A stretch of 64,000 nt of DNA from Eublepharis macularius. Its lineage: Eukaryota > Chordata > Lepidosauria > Squamata > Eublepharidae. Every line of letters begins with the position of its first letter. The stretch's first letter is position 1. The stretch is taken from assembly GCF_028583425.1 (NCBI RefSeq), contig NC_072806.1, positions 31,790,001-31,854,000 of the forward strand. The letters run 5' to 3'. This document shows positions 45,480-55,859 of this stretch, one piece after another. A program made the translations under genes and the position numbers. The notes below the pieces were generated by a model. That model saw only the letters and a program-made list of their open reading frames with translations. It did not search any database and had not been told where the DNA came from.

Positions 45480-47190
45480 ATTAAAAGACATTTATTTACA
45501 CTTTTAACACAGACTAACTTAAAAGCATATGGTAATTCCATCCAGAGATTACATATAGATAATCAAAGGTCAACTATTAACATCCCTTAGCTTTTTTCTG
45601 CACTGAAAATTTCCAGTGTCTTTGTCACTGGAAAGGTGCTCCAACACTTAATAATCTTGGTTGCCTCCATAAATTCCAGCATCTTTCATGATCTATTTTG
45701 GTCAGGATTAGCAAATGTACCCCTGTATTGCTGGTTATGTCCCTGACACTTGGCTTAAGCAAGGGTGGATTTCCCCCCTGTATCTTTCTTGTCCCTGTAT
45801 CTTTCTTGTCCTTACTGGGGTTGGTCCAGTGCCTGGCTCATTTAGACCTAGTGTGGTTTTAGCCCAATAACTACATCAAGACTGGAGAACTTTGAAGAGG
45901 AAACACTTTTATTCCATGGAATAAGGAAGGGGACAGAGTTTTAAGCAAGGAGAAAAATACTCCGAGCCCACCTGAGAAAAGGCAGGGAGGGGATATTTTA
46001 TACCATTCTTTCTGAGACAAAGCCTCTATTCTGAGACAAAGCCCATCTCCGTCTGTTTCTCAACTCTAGTCGAACTTTTCCTTCTCCCTTCTTGAGCCAG
46101 TGTGTATTTACTGCTTCTTTCTCTACTGACTCAACTATTTCAAGTGTGGCTCCATTCCGAAGGCCAGACAACTAAGCTGCTTTGCATTTAAAGCCAGCAT
46201 ATAAAATTCTCTACTACTCAGATTTATCTTTACAACAATCCTGTAAGGTAGGCTAGAGAGAGTGATTTTCCAAGGTCACCCAGGGAGACAGCCAGTATCT
46301 CTCCAAGCTTAATCCAAATATTTTAAACAGCATAGTGAATGGCCTGGTGGCGCCACACTAAAAATGCACATGTCAATTTTCAATGTGTGTGTTGCGACTG
46401 CTGTCTAAAACACATCTGCAAAGTACTGCATTTCTAGGCTCCTTTAAAAAAAAACGTTTACACAGGCCCTGTCAGAAGCACTTGACTAGTGAGAGTTAAA
46501 CATTGTTTACAAAAAGTCAATTTGCCCTAAGAGTTCAAAGACGCCTCCATGGCTTCAGTCCCACACTGGGTTTGGCAGAGCTGACTGTCCTTTATCTTAG
46601 CATGCCTTTTTTAAAAATTTCAGAGAGAAATCTTTTGAATGTTGAATAAGGTAAGTACTATCAAAAGAACAGCCTCCAACATAATCAGCTTTTGGAAATT
46701 TTGGTCTATTGACAGACTAGCTTACAACTGCACCGTTTACCCGCCTGATGTGCTACAGACTTTGCATAGTGCAGAATTATTTCTGTACTTTGTCCAACTT
46801 GTGTGATTCATTGGTGCTGGTGGCGTGTTAATTAATGGCCTTGGGAAACGGGGCAAAGGATAGCAGGAACAGTGCTTGTGTAGACAATATTATGACTCTC
46901 TTACTTAATGAATTATTTACTGCCATTATTTTTCTACAAACTATATGACAACTTCTTTTTTTATTGTAAGTAGAGGCAGTGTAGTTGAAATATATAGCAT
47001 CAGCTTGGCTTAATGTGAAGACAGGCTCAGTAAATCTATGCCCCTAGCTGGCAAATTTAAGTGCATAGTTTATAGTGTGAAATAGATTGTCTTTAAATCT
47101 TTCGCAATCTGGTTTTCTACCTTCTAGCAAATCAGCCTTGTAATATTTTTTAAAAATAATTTCTATATAAATCTCAATCGAAGGAAAGCA
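45480..47190. other. Unassigned intergenic sequence
   Basis: No exon recognised. Contains a reversed SINE fragment at about 46195-46315 (CAACAATCCTGTAAGGTAGG ...). AT-rich elsewhere. Confidence 0.4.
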
Positions 47191-47352
47191 ATTATTTTGT
47201 ATCTCTGTGGGCATGATGTTGCAAACAGAGCACAGAGGAGTCTTTCATACTCCCAACTGTGTACGTAGTTTTCCAGCCTGTTTTGCCCTGAGTTGTTTTC
47301 TTGTTGTGCTTGGTGCATTTTTGGTGAATATTTTTTGTGCTCATTTCTTCAG

Positions 47353-47467
47353 TTCTGGAGAGCAGAAAAGGCAACTGAAAAGACTGATTCATGAATGTAG
47401 AAGAATAAGTCCTGAGACAGGAGAAGAATGCACTATTTCTGACTGCAGGAGGTGGATTCAAGCTTGA
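47353..47467 (+). CDS. Candidate terminal exon of an unrecognised gene
   Basis: Seen directly: acceptor TGTGCTCATTTCTTCAG ends at 47352. An open frame then reads SGEQKRQLKRLIHECRRISP, then ETGEECTISDCRRWIQA and TGA at 47465-47467. AATAAA lies 35 bases later. The frame is open upstream to 47207 (86 codons), where it would add a strongly hydrophobic 20-residue segment ending just before the basic stretch, so an unspliced single-pass membrane micro-protein is the alternative reading. I recognise no family. It lies between SPATA22 and ASPA on the ASPA strand and could also be non-coding or a chance frame. Confidence 0.3.
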
Positions 47468-47501
47468 GCTGTTCCTTTCACATATAAAAAACCTTTCTGC
47501 A

Positions 47502-47507
47502 AATAAA
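47502..47507 (+). promoter_or_regulatory. Candidate poly(A) signal
   Basis: AATAAA, 35 bases after the stop of the candidate exon at 47353-47467. A chance match is possible in AT-rich DNA. Confidence 0.35.
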
Positions 47508-47712
47508 AATCTAGCGCAGCAGGGAGAAAAGTTCTACCCTTTCCTCTTGGGCTAGTTTTCTGTGTAGAGTGTTTCAACATAAGGCAGCATCCCAAATTCA
47601 GATCCTCCTCTCGTTAGACAATTCTTCCACTTAAGGTCCGCCTTCCTGTCTCGTTCTCCTGCATTGTGAACCAGGCTTGAGGCCTCACAAAACCCCTTGC
47701 CTCATACCAATT

Positions 47713-47902
47713 TAGGGTTGCCAGCTCTGGGTTGGGAAATTCCTGGAGATTTGGGGGGTGGAGCCTGGAGAGGGTGGGGCTTGGGGAAGGGAGGGGCCTC
47801 AGCTGGAGTCCACCCTCCAAAGCAGCCATTTCCTCCAGGGAAACTGATCTGTCGACTGGAGATCAGTTGTAATTCCGGGAGCTCTCCAGCCACCACCTGG
47901 AC
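47713..47902. mobile_element. hAT-type MITE (family C), reversed, right end lost
   Basis: Starts TAGGGTTGCCAGCTCTGG and runs through AGTCCACCCTCCAAAGCAGC to CAGCCACCACCTGGA. The far terminus is replaced by other sequence. Confidence 0.8.
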
Positions 47903-48105
47903 ACTATACCGGTTAAGCTCCCTTTACCCTGTGTAGGTAAAAAGTAGCTCAGCAAAGAGGAGATAATTTCCATGTTCAAGATAAGGGCTCCATCCTTTCC
48001 CTTTTGTATGAACTTCTGCTCTGGATTGTGGTTTCTCATAACTGCAAGACATTAATAGGCATGCAGCTGCATTCTGTGGAAGATCCTTGACTGAATCTTA
48101 CAGTG

Positions 48106-48769
48106 GCCGATTCCACACCACCTTACCTCAGAATGATTGCGTCATGTGTGAGGGCGCAATATCCAGCTGCCTGTCCACATCACCTTCTGACTCCCATTTC
48201 TCTTGCGCGATGCCACGATCACTTCCCCTCAATAAAACCCGCAATGAAAGGGAGGGGGGCGTGGTTGGGCTGTGAAAAGTCTTGTGACTTTTTTTTTTAA
48301 TCTTCAATTGGTTGGTATATCGACAAGATACTATCCTGTCCTGTCGAAACGACACCCCGTTAATTGACTGCGATTGGCTCATTATCCTCCCACCATCGAC
48401 AGTTTGCAGTGATTGGTCCCCTGTTTAGGCGGGCAAATTTGAACTGATTTTTAATAGTAGATCAGCGGAATTTTTCTCTCTGTTGGTCGTAGGATTGTTG
48501 GATTTCTCATCATGGCTCCTCGTGAAACCATCCTGTTCCTTTTTTCTTTTCTTTAAGTGCGGGGAGAACCTCGGAGACGAGAGGTGGGGCTTGGTGATGC
48601 TTTAGGGGCTGGACGATGTAATGTGCTCATAACGAGATGAAATCGTGGTGGTCTGCTGCGACGCCGTAGCGATACCATTACGATTTTTTTAAAAAAACGT
48701 GTGAACAGAAGAATGTGTAGCGCTGTGCAGTGAAAAACTGGCGCTAAAACAAGGTGGTGTGGAATCGGC
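48106..48769. mobile_element. DNA transposon with 19-bp perfect TIRs, apparent 5-bp target duplication
   Basis: GCCGATTCCACACCACCTT at 48106 is repeated inverted, ending at 48769. CAGTG at 48101-48105 and 48770-48774 is the probable target duplication. 664 bp, no coding capacity recognised. Shares termini type and a GGCGCTAAA string with 51876-52515. Superfamily unassigned. Confidence 0.75.
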
Positions 48770-48917
48770 CAGTGTTTTCTTTATCATTAAAAACAGCCAG
48801 AGGACCCACTTGAATTTGGGCTTTGTGCTACTGCACGGGTTAGACTAGGATCTGGGAGAGCTGGGCATCAGCTCCACTTGGACTAGCTCGCCTTAGCCCA
48901 GGCATTCTCACCCTGAC

Positions 48918-49090
48918 CTACCTCTCCAAATCTCCTTGGAGATTTCGGGGGGGGGCGAGCCTGGGGAGGGCAGAATGAGGGGGGGGAGTCGTAATATCAT
49001 AGAGTCCACCCTCCCAAGCAGCAGGGGAATTGACTGTAGTCCTGGAGATCGGTTGTAACACTGGGAGATCTCCAAGCTCCCCTTGGCAAC
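48918..49090. mobile_element. hAT-type MITE (family C), degenerate reversed fragment
   Basis: CATAGAGTCCACCCTCCCAA and CTGGAGATCGGTTGTAACAC in family C order. Ends eroded. Confidence 0.65.
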
Positions 49091-49302
49091 ACTACCTATC
49101 TCACAGAGCTGGTGAGAATAAAAGGGAAGGACGAAGAAGCATTTATAATAATCTGGATCTGCTGTTTTTGACAACTCTGTTCCTTTGTTTTACACTGTTT
49201 TAGACAGTGTTTTAGACTGTGAGTCCACTCCAGTGAGGCCAGGAAGAGGGAGAAAGGAAGCTGCTGGCACTGCAGCTCTACGCAGGGAAAGAACCTAACT
49301 TA

Positions 49303-49501
49303 GAGCCAAGCTACAAGTGACGCCTGACACAGGTTGGACACTTGTCAGCTTCCCTCAAGTTTTGATGGGAAATGGAGGCGTCCTGGTCCTGAAGCTGTAA
49401 TGGAGAGCCAAGCTGTAAAACCATCAAAACATTTCCCATCAAAACTTGTGGTAAGTTGACAAGTCTCCAACGTGTGTCAGGCGTCACTTGTAGCTTGGCT
49501 C
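49303..49501. mobile_element. Harbinger-like MITE (family B), short form
   Basis: 199 bp, GAGCCAAGC...GCTTGGCTC, flanked by TTA (49300-49302) and TCA (49502-49504), both of the TNA type. Confidence 0.78.
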
Positions 49502-49928
49502 TCATTAAACTGTGCTGTTGTTTGAAATGATGCTGCACTCTTATTTTGATGCCTAGCATTAAGGACACAAAACTGAGGTCCTTGGAGGAAGTACAGAATT
49601 TTAAAAACACTGTAATGTAACGTAATACTGGGGGCGGGGGGGGATACTCTTTCCCCCATTTTCATGATAGAAATTACACACAATACACACTGTGGGGGTG
49701 GGGGTGGGGAGTCAGATACAATATGGGTCCCTGTCTTTTTCTCCTAATAGCATCTTCAGGACAAATATCAAGGAAAGGGCAACCAAAACGTTTGCAAATT
49801 TGTATTTATATATCCGATTACATTGTTTATTGAAATGCTCTTGTAATTGACTATACTAGCTCACACTGTGTAATATGTCTTGAGACTCCGTCTCAGTGAG
49901 AAAGGCGACTATAAATAATGTATAGGTG

Positions 49929-50127
49929 CAGGGCTTTTTTTCAGCCGGAACATGGTGGAACGGAGTTCCGGAACCTCTTGAAAATGGTCACATGGCTGGT
50001 GGTTCCGCCCCCTGATCTCCAAACAGGGGGGAGTTTAGATTGCCCTCCACGCCGCAGCACGTGACCATTTTCTCCGAGGGCAACCCACTGGAGTTCCACC
50101 ACCTCTTTTCCCAGAAAAAAAGCCCTG
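49929..50127. mobile_element. hAT-type palindromic MITE (family A), short copy
   Basis: 199 bp, exact 8-bp duplication TATAGGTG at 49921-49928 and 50128-50135. Much of the second hairpin arm is absent. Confidence 0.9.
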
Positions 50128-50447
50128 TATAGGTGGAACAGGTGGGAAGAGTTCAACCTTTCACCCCTAGTAGTGCAGCACTTATCTAAACTGGGTCCTG
50201 CTGTCTAGTATTAAAGAAAATGTCAGATTATTTTTTTGGCCTAGTAATTCAGCAACCTCAAGTGGGAGATAGGAGCAAGTTGGCTGTCTGAGTTCCAGTT
50301 TTTTCCTGTGGCACACACACCAAGTAAGACTGAGCTTGGTTCCCAAACCAGCACCTCCTGAGTTCTTTGGTGGGGCGCGGGGCATGGAGAATGTCCCATT
50401 CTCACTTTTCATATATACCTGGCTGCTGTTTAATGCAGTCTCACGCC

Positions 50448-50958
50448 CAGGGCTCATTTTGAGGGGGAATGTGCAGGAATGCAGTTCTGGTAGTTCTCCA
50501 GAAAGGTCACATGTCAGGTGGCCCCACCCACCTGATTTTTGGCCATTTTGGGCCCATTTTGGCCTGGATCAGGGCCCAAATGGCCCAATTCAGACCCAAA
50601 ATGGCCAGGATCAGACCCCAAACAGCCAGGACTGGTCCTGAAATGGCCAGGATTGGGCCTCTGATGGGTGGTGGATCACTCTCCCACTCAGCAGCGGACG
50701 GATCCTGACCATTTTGGGCCCCTTTTTGGCCATTTTCAGCCCCTTTCTGCCATTTCAGGCCCAATTTCGGCCCTGAATGTCCAGGATTGGGTCCAAAACA
50801 GCCAGGATAGGTGATGTCAGGGGGTGGGGCATATGCAAATCAGTTATGCTAATGACACACTTCTGGTGATGGCAAGGGGTGTGGCATATGCAAATGAGTT
50901 GTGCTAATGAGTTATGCTAATGTGTTCCTGCAGCTCTTTTTCTAGGAAATGACCCCTG
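50448..50958. mobile_element. hAT-type element (family H), 511 bp, octamer-bearing
   Basis: Ends CAGGGCTCATTTTGAGGGGG and GAAATGACCCCTG. The 8-bp duplication CTCACGCC / CTCACACC lies at 50440-50447 and 50959-50966 (one mismatch). The interior has GGCCATTTTGGGCC palindromes as in 18408-19358. The last ~120 bp carry repeated TATGCAAAT and TATGCTAAT strings. A second copy is at 63522-63967. Confidence 0.85.
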
Positions 50959-51164
50959 CTCACACCTGATTCATACATGCATGGGACAGGGTAGATTGCC
51001 CTGCAAGAACAGGATCCCGAGATAGTAGAATGGATTGTACGACTTCAGATTGCGGGGAGAGGATCATGTTTTTGAATGCTGTTCTGTGCTCAAAACTCCC
51101 TGCAAATACATTCCAAGCACAGCCAGCAAAGAAACCGTTTCTGCCTAATGTGCTTGTTTTCTGT

Positions 51165-51557
51165 ATTGTCGAAGGCTTTCATGGCCGGAGAACAATGGTT
51201 GTTGTGGGTTTTCCGGGCTGTATTGCCGTGGTCTTGGCATTGTAGTTCCTGACGTTTTGCCAGCAGCTGTGACTGGCATCTTCAGAGGTGCAAAAGAACC
51301 TCCTCAGGATACAGTGAAGCCTCCCTCCATTAGCATTCCACACCCTGGGAAACTCTTACAGGATGACTCAGCCCAAACCCACCTTCCTGAGCAGATATAA
51401 ATTACCTGCCAACATCTTCTCCACACTGAGACACTGAGAGATCTCTGTCTTTGGGTGCTACACCTCTGAAGATGCCAGCCACAGCTGCTGGCGAAACGTC
51501 AGGAACTACAATGCCAAGACCACGGCAATACAGCCCGGAAAACCCACAACAACCATT
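51165..51557. mobile_element. Penelope-like inverted (hairpin) insertion, 393 bp
   Basis: Flanked by a 13-bp duplication GCTTGTTTTCTGT (51152-51164 and 51558-51570). Two inverted copies of the Penelope 3' terminus with a short unique centre. The left end carries the extra TATTGTCGAAGGCTTTCATG tail. It holds hammerhead-like motifs at 51248-51288 (minus) and 51463-51503 (plus). No coding region; broken by truncation. Confidence 0.9.
51463..51503 (+). ncRNA. Hammerhead-like motif
   Basis: CCT, CTGAAGA, GCCAGC/GCTGGC stem, GAAAC, GTC, AGG, in the right arm of the 393-bp Penelope hairpin. The left-arm partner at 51248-51288 is slightly diverged. Confidence 0.65.
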
Positions 51558-51875
51558 GCTTGTTTTCTGTTTGCAGGGAGCTTTTTATTGGGTTAAAGAA
51601 CATTCAGAGCTGAAGCACCCAACGCCTGCGGTCCATTCCACCACTTCATTCCATGTTCTCTCATGCATGTATGAACCAAGGCTTGGACTTGATTTCAGCA
51701 TGATGCCGGTGCAAGACTGAAGAATATGCTAGTGAGACGTTGCACGGGCCCAGCTTTCCATTGATTTAAACTGTGTGCTCCTCCTTGGGTTTCAGTGAAA
51801 AGGGCAGACTTTAAATTAAGTAACTAACTAAAAAAGCATCCAACTTTGGGTTTCCTACTTCAAAGTGGGGCCTAG

Positions 51876-52515
51876 GCCGTCGTCACACGGGCCCTTATTT
51901 CGTTACTTTTGCACTAGAAATCATGTCTTCTGTTATCGTTATTACAACGGATTCTCCTGTCTTTTGACAACTGCTTGCGCTTCCAGTCACTCACATTAAA
52001 AGGGAAAAGCACAATTCGACAGTCAGTCAAAGAGCCTCCGGAAATGGGGCCCTAAAAATCCCGCCCCTTAAAATTTTTTTTTTTGCATATTTGCACTGTA
52101 TCGCTCTTCTATTATACCATTTGCACTGGGCCAACCCAAAAGCCAACCGTGATAGGTAGCAGAGGTTTCTCGCCCATGGCAGAATAGCGCTATAGCGCTA
52201 TAAGGCTGATGTTTTTTTTTAAAAAAATTACTTTGAGACTTAATTGCCGGTCTCGCTGGGGCTTGTGGGAGTGTAGGGCAGGAGAATCAGTGTTAGGTGA
52301 GACAGATGTTTGGGGAGAGTGAGCGTTTTGGTGTTACAAAACGTTCATAGTCGATCCAGGGCATTCACATGGAAGTGGATAAAGACGACATAAGGAGTCA
52401 CAAAGCGTGAATTGGGGAGAATGGCAAAATTGCAAGAGAGCCAGAATAAAGTGAGCATTCAGCGGAAGATGGCGCTAGTTTGGCGCTAAATTTGTGGCCA
52501 TGTGACGACAATGGC
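51876..52515. mobile_element. DNA transposon with apparent 5-bp target duplication, second member
   Basis: Terminus GCCGTCGTCACACGGGCC at 51876 and the inverted relative ending at 52515 (GGCCATGTGACGACAATGGC). CCTAG at 51871-51875 and 52516-52520. 640 bp. The GGCGCTAAAT string near the right end and the GCCG...CACAC terminus relate it to 48106-48769. No coding region recognised. Confidence 0.7.
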
Positions 52516-52519
52516 CCTA

Positions 52520-52678
52520 GAGTCCTTTTGGAATTATAGCTGATCTCCTGATCAGTTCTCCTGGAGAAAGTGGCAGCTTTGGCAGGCAGACTCTGTGGCA
52601 TCACTCCCTAAATTCTGCCTTCCCCAGACACTGCATCCAAACCTCCAGGAATTTCTGAATCCAGAGTTGGCGACCCTA
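52520..52678. mobile_element. hAT-type MITE (family C), fragment
   Basis: GGAATTATAGCTGATCTCCT through AACCTCCAGGAATTTCTGAA to GTTGGCGACCCTAA. The left part is lost where it abuts the element at 51876-52515. Confidence 0.75.
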
Positions 52679-52922
52679 ATCCAACCTGTCTGTTACCTGT
52701 TCAAAGCAAATGTGTGTCTGTAACTGCTTCCCATGGGCGACACCCTAATTGAAACAAGATGCTGGGCCTATGCAAGTCTTGTGGACAAGTTCTTCTGCCT
52801 TGCTAATATCACATTTAAATAATGTCTCAGTGGGAGTCAAGAGAGGTAAGAAGGTTGAAAGAAAGGTGGTGTCTCATTCTTTGTGGGTGTAGAGAATAGG
52901 CAACTATTTGTGGTGGTGAGAG

Positions 52923-53207
52923 AGGTAAAGGTGCAAGCACCGAATCATTACTGACCCATGGGGGGACGTCATATCACAATGTTTTCCTGGCAGACTTTTT
53001 ATGAGATGGTTTGCCATTGCCTTCCCCAGTCATCTACACTTTACTCCCAGGAAACTGGGTACTCATTTTACCGACCTCGGAAGGATGGAAGGCTGAGTCA
53101 ACCTTGAGCCGGCTACCTGAACCCAGCTTTCCGCCAGGATCAAACTCAGGTTGTGAGCAGAGCTTGGGCTGCAGTACTGCAGTTTACCACTCTGTGCCAC
53201 GGGGCTC
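52923..53207 (-). repeat. Sauria (ACA) SINE, full length, reverse orientation
   Basis: Same order as 45171-45468 (tail AGGTAAAGGTGCAAGCACCG, middle GTACTCATTTTACCGACCTC, head CTGTGCCACGGGGCTC). Flanking GGTGAGAGAGGTA / GGTGAAAGAGGTA is a 13-bp duplication with one mismatch. Confidence 0.95.
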
Positions 53208-53269
53208 TGGTGAAAGAGGTACATGTATGCTTTAGAATGGGATTGCTGGTTTGGCATTTGTCTTGGTAT

Positions 53270-53450
53270 GTGTGTGTGATGTGCTATCAAGTCGCCTCTG
53301 ACCTATGGCGATCCTGTGAATGAGAGACCTCCAAAACATCCTATCATTAACAGACTTGCTCAGATCTTGCAAACTGGAGGATGTGGCTTCTTTGATTGAG
53401 TCAAGTCATCTCGTTTTAGGCCTTCCTCTTTTCCTACTGCCTTCTATCGT
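53270..53450 (+). repeat. Dispersed SINE-like repeat (as at 9945)
   Basis: GATGTGCTATCAAGTCGCCT, GCTCAGATCTTGCAAACTGG and GGATGTGGCTTCTTTGATTG. Confidence 0.75.
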
Positions 53451-53954
53451 AGGTCATTTATTTGGCTGTCAATTCAGATTGTAATTGATTGTAATAGTTC
53501 ATAATTAATTTCATAATTGCCTATGACCTGCCACGAAGCACGTGCTATGGAACAGGGTAGAAATCCTTAAAACAAAGAAATGCTTAAACTTCCTTGTAAC
53601 CAAATTTGCATTTTTAGTATTATCATTGGCATGCATTGCTCAAAGCCTGCCGCCTCTTCTCCTTCAGTGTGAGAGAAGAAATCTCCTGTCACTGTAGATA
53701 CAGGTCATACGAGTTACATGTTCTCTTAAGCAGATTCCCTACATGTTACTATCCAAATATAGTAAAGAGAAGGGCTGGTCTTGGCAGGAAAGAGAGTTTC
53801 AGAAACACCCATGTGGCAGAAAAGACTTGGCAGGGAAATGTTTTTTTTTTCTTTCAGTTCAAGTCCAGTCCAGGCAGACCAGGAATTAAAGCAACAATCT
53901 GAAACTGTTTGTTTTTGTTTTAGTTTGCAGCATTCTTGAAAGTTGCTTCATAGA

Positions 53955-54193
53955 ATGACTTCCTCTCAGGTTGTACAAGAAGTTCCCATGCGAAGGATTG
54001 CTATCTTTGGAGGCACCCACGGCAATGAGTTATCAGGGGTATTTCTGGTGAAGCGCTGGCAGGAAGACGGGACTGAGATTCAAAGACCGGGGTTGGAGGT
54101 GAAGCCTTTTATGGCCAATCCGAGAGCTGTAGAGAAATGTTGCCGGTATATTGACTGTGACTTGAACCGAGTTTTTGATGCTGACCATCTTGG
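53955..54193 (+). CDS. ASPA: ASPA (aspartoacylase), coding exon 1
   Basis: ASPA hydrolyses N-acetyl-aspartate to aspartate and acetate in the cytosol, supplying acetate in oligodendrocytes; loss causes Canavan disease in humans. This exon codes 79 residues plus two bases from ATG 53955 to donor CTTGG|GTAAGC. Seen: [20 protein letters not shown] holds the zinc ligands His22 and Glu25 (human His21/Glu24). [17 protein letters not shown] and [12 protein letters not shown] hold the substrate-binding Asn-Arg pair. The first ten or so residues diverge, as is usual, with one residue more than human. The start was chosen because it matches the human MTS start; an in-frame TTG upstream is not used. TTTGTTTTAGTTTGCAG ending at 53930 is a strong acceptor, so a spliced 5' UTR exon is likely. 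Head to head with SPATA22, as in human. Confidence 0.97.
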
Positions 54194-54791
54194 GTAAGCC
54201 TTACTCTGTGATTCTGGGTGTTTTGTGTGAAAGCATATGCAATTTAGTGCTGGAACTGTTTGTCCATTTAAGGGTACCTGTTGGGCCCGTTTGAGGTAAG
54301 GCATAGGATGCCACATCCTGTGTTGATTGGTTGCCGTTTCTCTGCCTACCTCACCTACATTTTGTACGGCGCACGGTCGATTTTCTAGAAATCTGTTTTT
54401 GCTGGATCAGCACAATTGTTTGCAAGAAACTTCCCCATGCCTGGATCCAAAACAATTTGTTCTCTGTTCTCAAGGGAGCTGTGGGCTTGGGCTTTTTGAA
54501 CAGCAGCTCCCTCCCTTTCTACATGATAAGCTGCTTTTGTAGCTGAGGCATTTCAAAAGCATTTTGCACTGTGGTGGGAGAATGATGGAAGCTGTCAGTC
54601 AAAACAGAAATGAGAAGGGTGCTACCGAATGTTGTAGCCCCATGGTTTCAGCTTGGAAATGCCCACTCTATTCTCATGGCTGCTTTGTGTAAGTTCAACC
54701 TGGAAGGATTTGTTTTCATGTGTTGTCTGTTTCCTCGTGCCATTTTTCTGTTGCAATTAATACAAATTTAACATTGTATAACATATAAAAT

Positions 54792-55122
54792 CAGGGCTTT
54801 TTTTCAGCTGGAATGCGGTGGAACGGAGTTCCGGCACCTTTTGAAAATGGTCACATGGCTGGTGGCCCCGCCCCCTGATCTCCAGACAGAGGGGAGTTTA
54901 GATTGCTCTCTGCGCCATGTGGCATGGAGGGCAATCTAAACTCCCCTCTGTCTGGAGATCAGGGGGCAAGGCCACCAGCCATGTGACCATTTTTGCCGAG
55001 GGCGATTTAAACTCTAAAAAGCTCCCCCCTTGTTCCAGATGACCCAAAGTGACATCATTATGTGGTTTTGTACTGGCAACCCACTGAGTTCCACCACCTC
55101 TTTTCCCAGAAAAAAAGCCCTG
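54792..55122. mobile_element. hAT-type palindromic MITE (family A) in ASPA intron 1
   Basis: 331 bp, exact 8-bp duplication TATAAAAT at 54784-54791 and 55123-55130. Both hairpin arms are present. Confidence 0.93.
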
Positions 55123-55859
55123 TATAAAATACTGTAAAAGAACCAAAGAGGCAACACCAGTAACAAAAGTGGATAAACGAAAAGGCTCACCATAACAACA
55201 TATGAAAACAAAATGAAGCAAAAATGGGTAGAACTGAGCAGCCACGCAAAGCAAACCAATTCTACTGTGCGAGTCCAATCCCTTTCTGATTTCCGGCCTT
55301 TATTAATTCATTGAATTAATTTGTAGTGCAACTACATAGCATTCATAAGGAACAAGCATTTAAAATAATGCACTTTACTTCAAAAAATGCTAATTCCATG
55401 GGATGCTAACAGGCAGCATAAAAATTTATTGGGAATTCATGCCGGGTTTGCTGTATGTGTGTAAAACTGAAGCACGGCTATTAATCTGAGCTTGCAGGGT
55501 CAGTGTCCTGAAGTGAACTTCTTGGGCAATTTTAGCTTTGTTGGACTGTTCTTAAGGTCACAGGACAGACAACAGCATCACATAGCTCAAAGTAAAACTG
55601 CAGATCTATTTCGATATAGATATTGCATGTCTCAGCATGTGAAGAAGGGTTTCAAAATTTAACATAGTATTATTATATAAAAGTTTTTAAAAATACAGTG
55701 GATGGCATAGAAGGATGATACACCTAGGTTGATTAATCAATGTTCTAACATGGTAGAGGGAGTGTTGAAGTGGATCACTGATTTTAAAAAAAATAGTTGT
55801 TTCTAAGCCCATCGCATACCAAACACAAGTTAAACAAGAAACTTGGTTATACTGATAGT

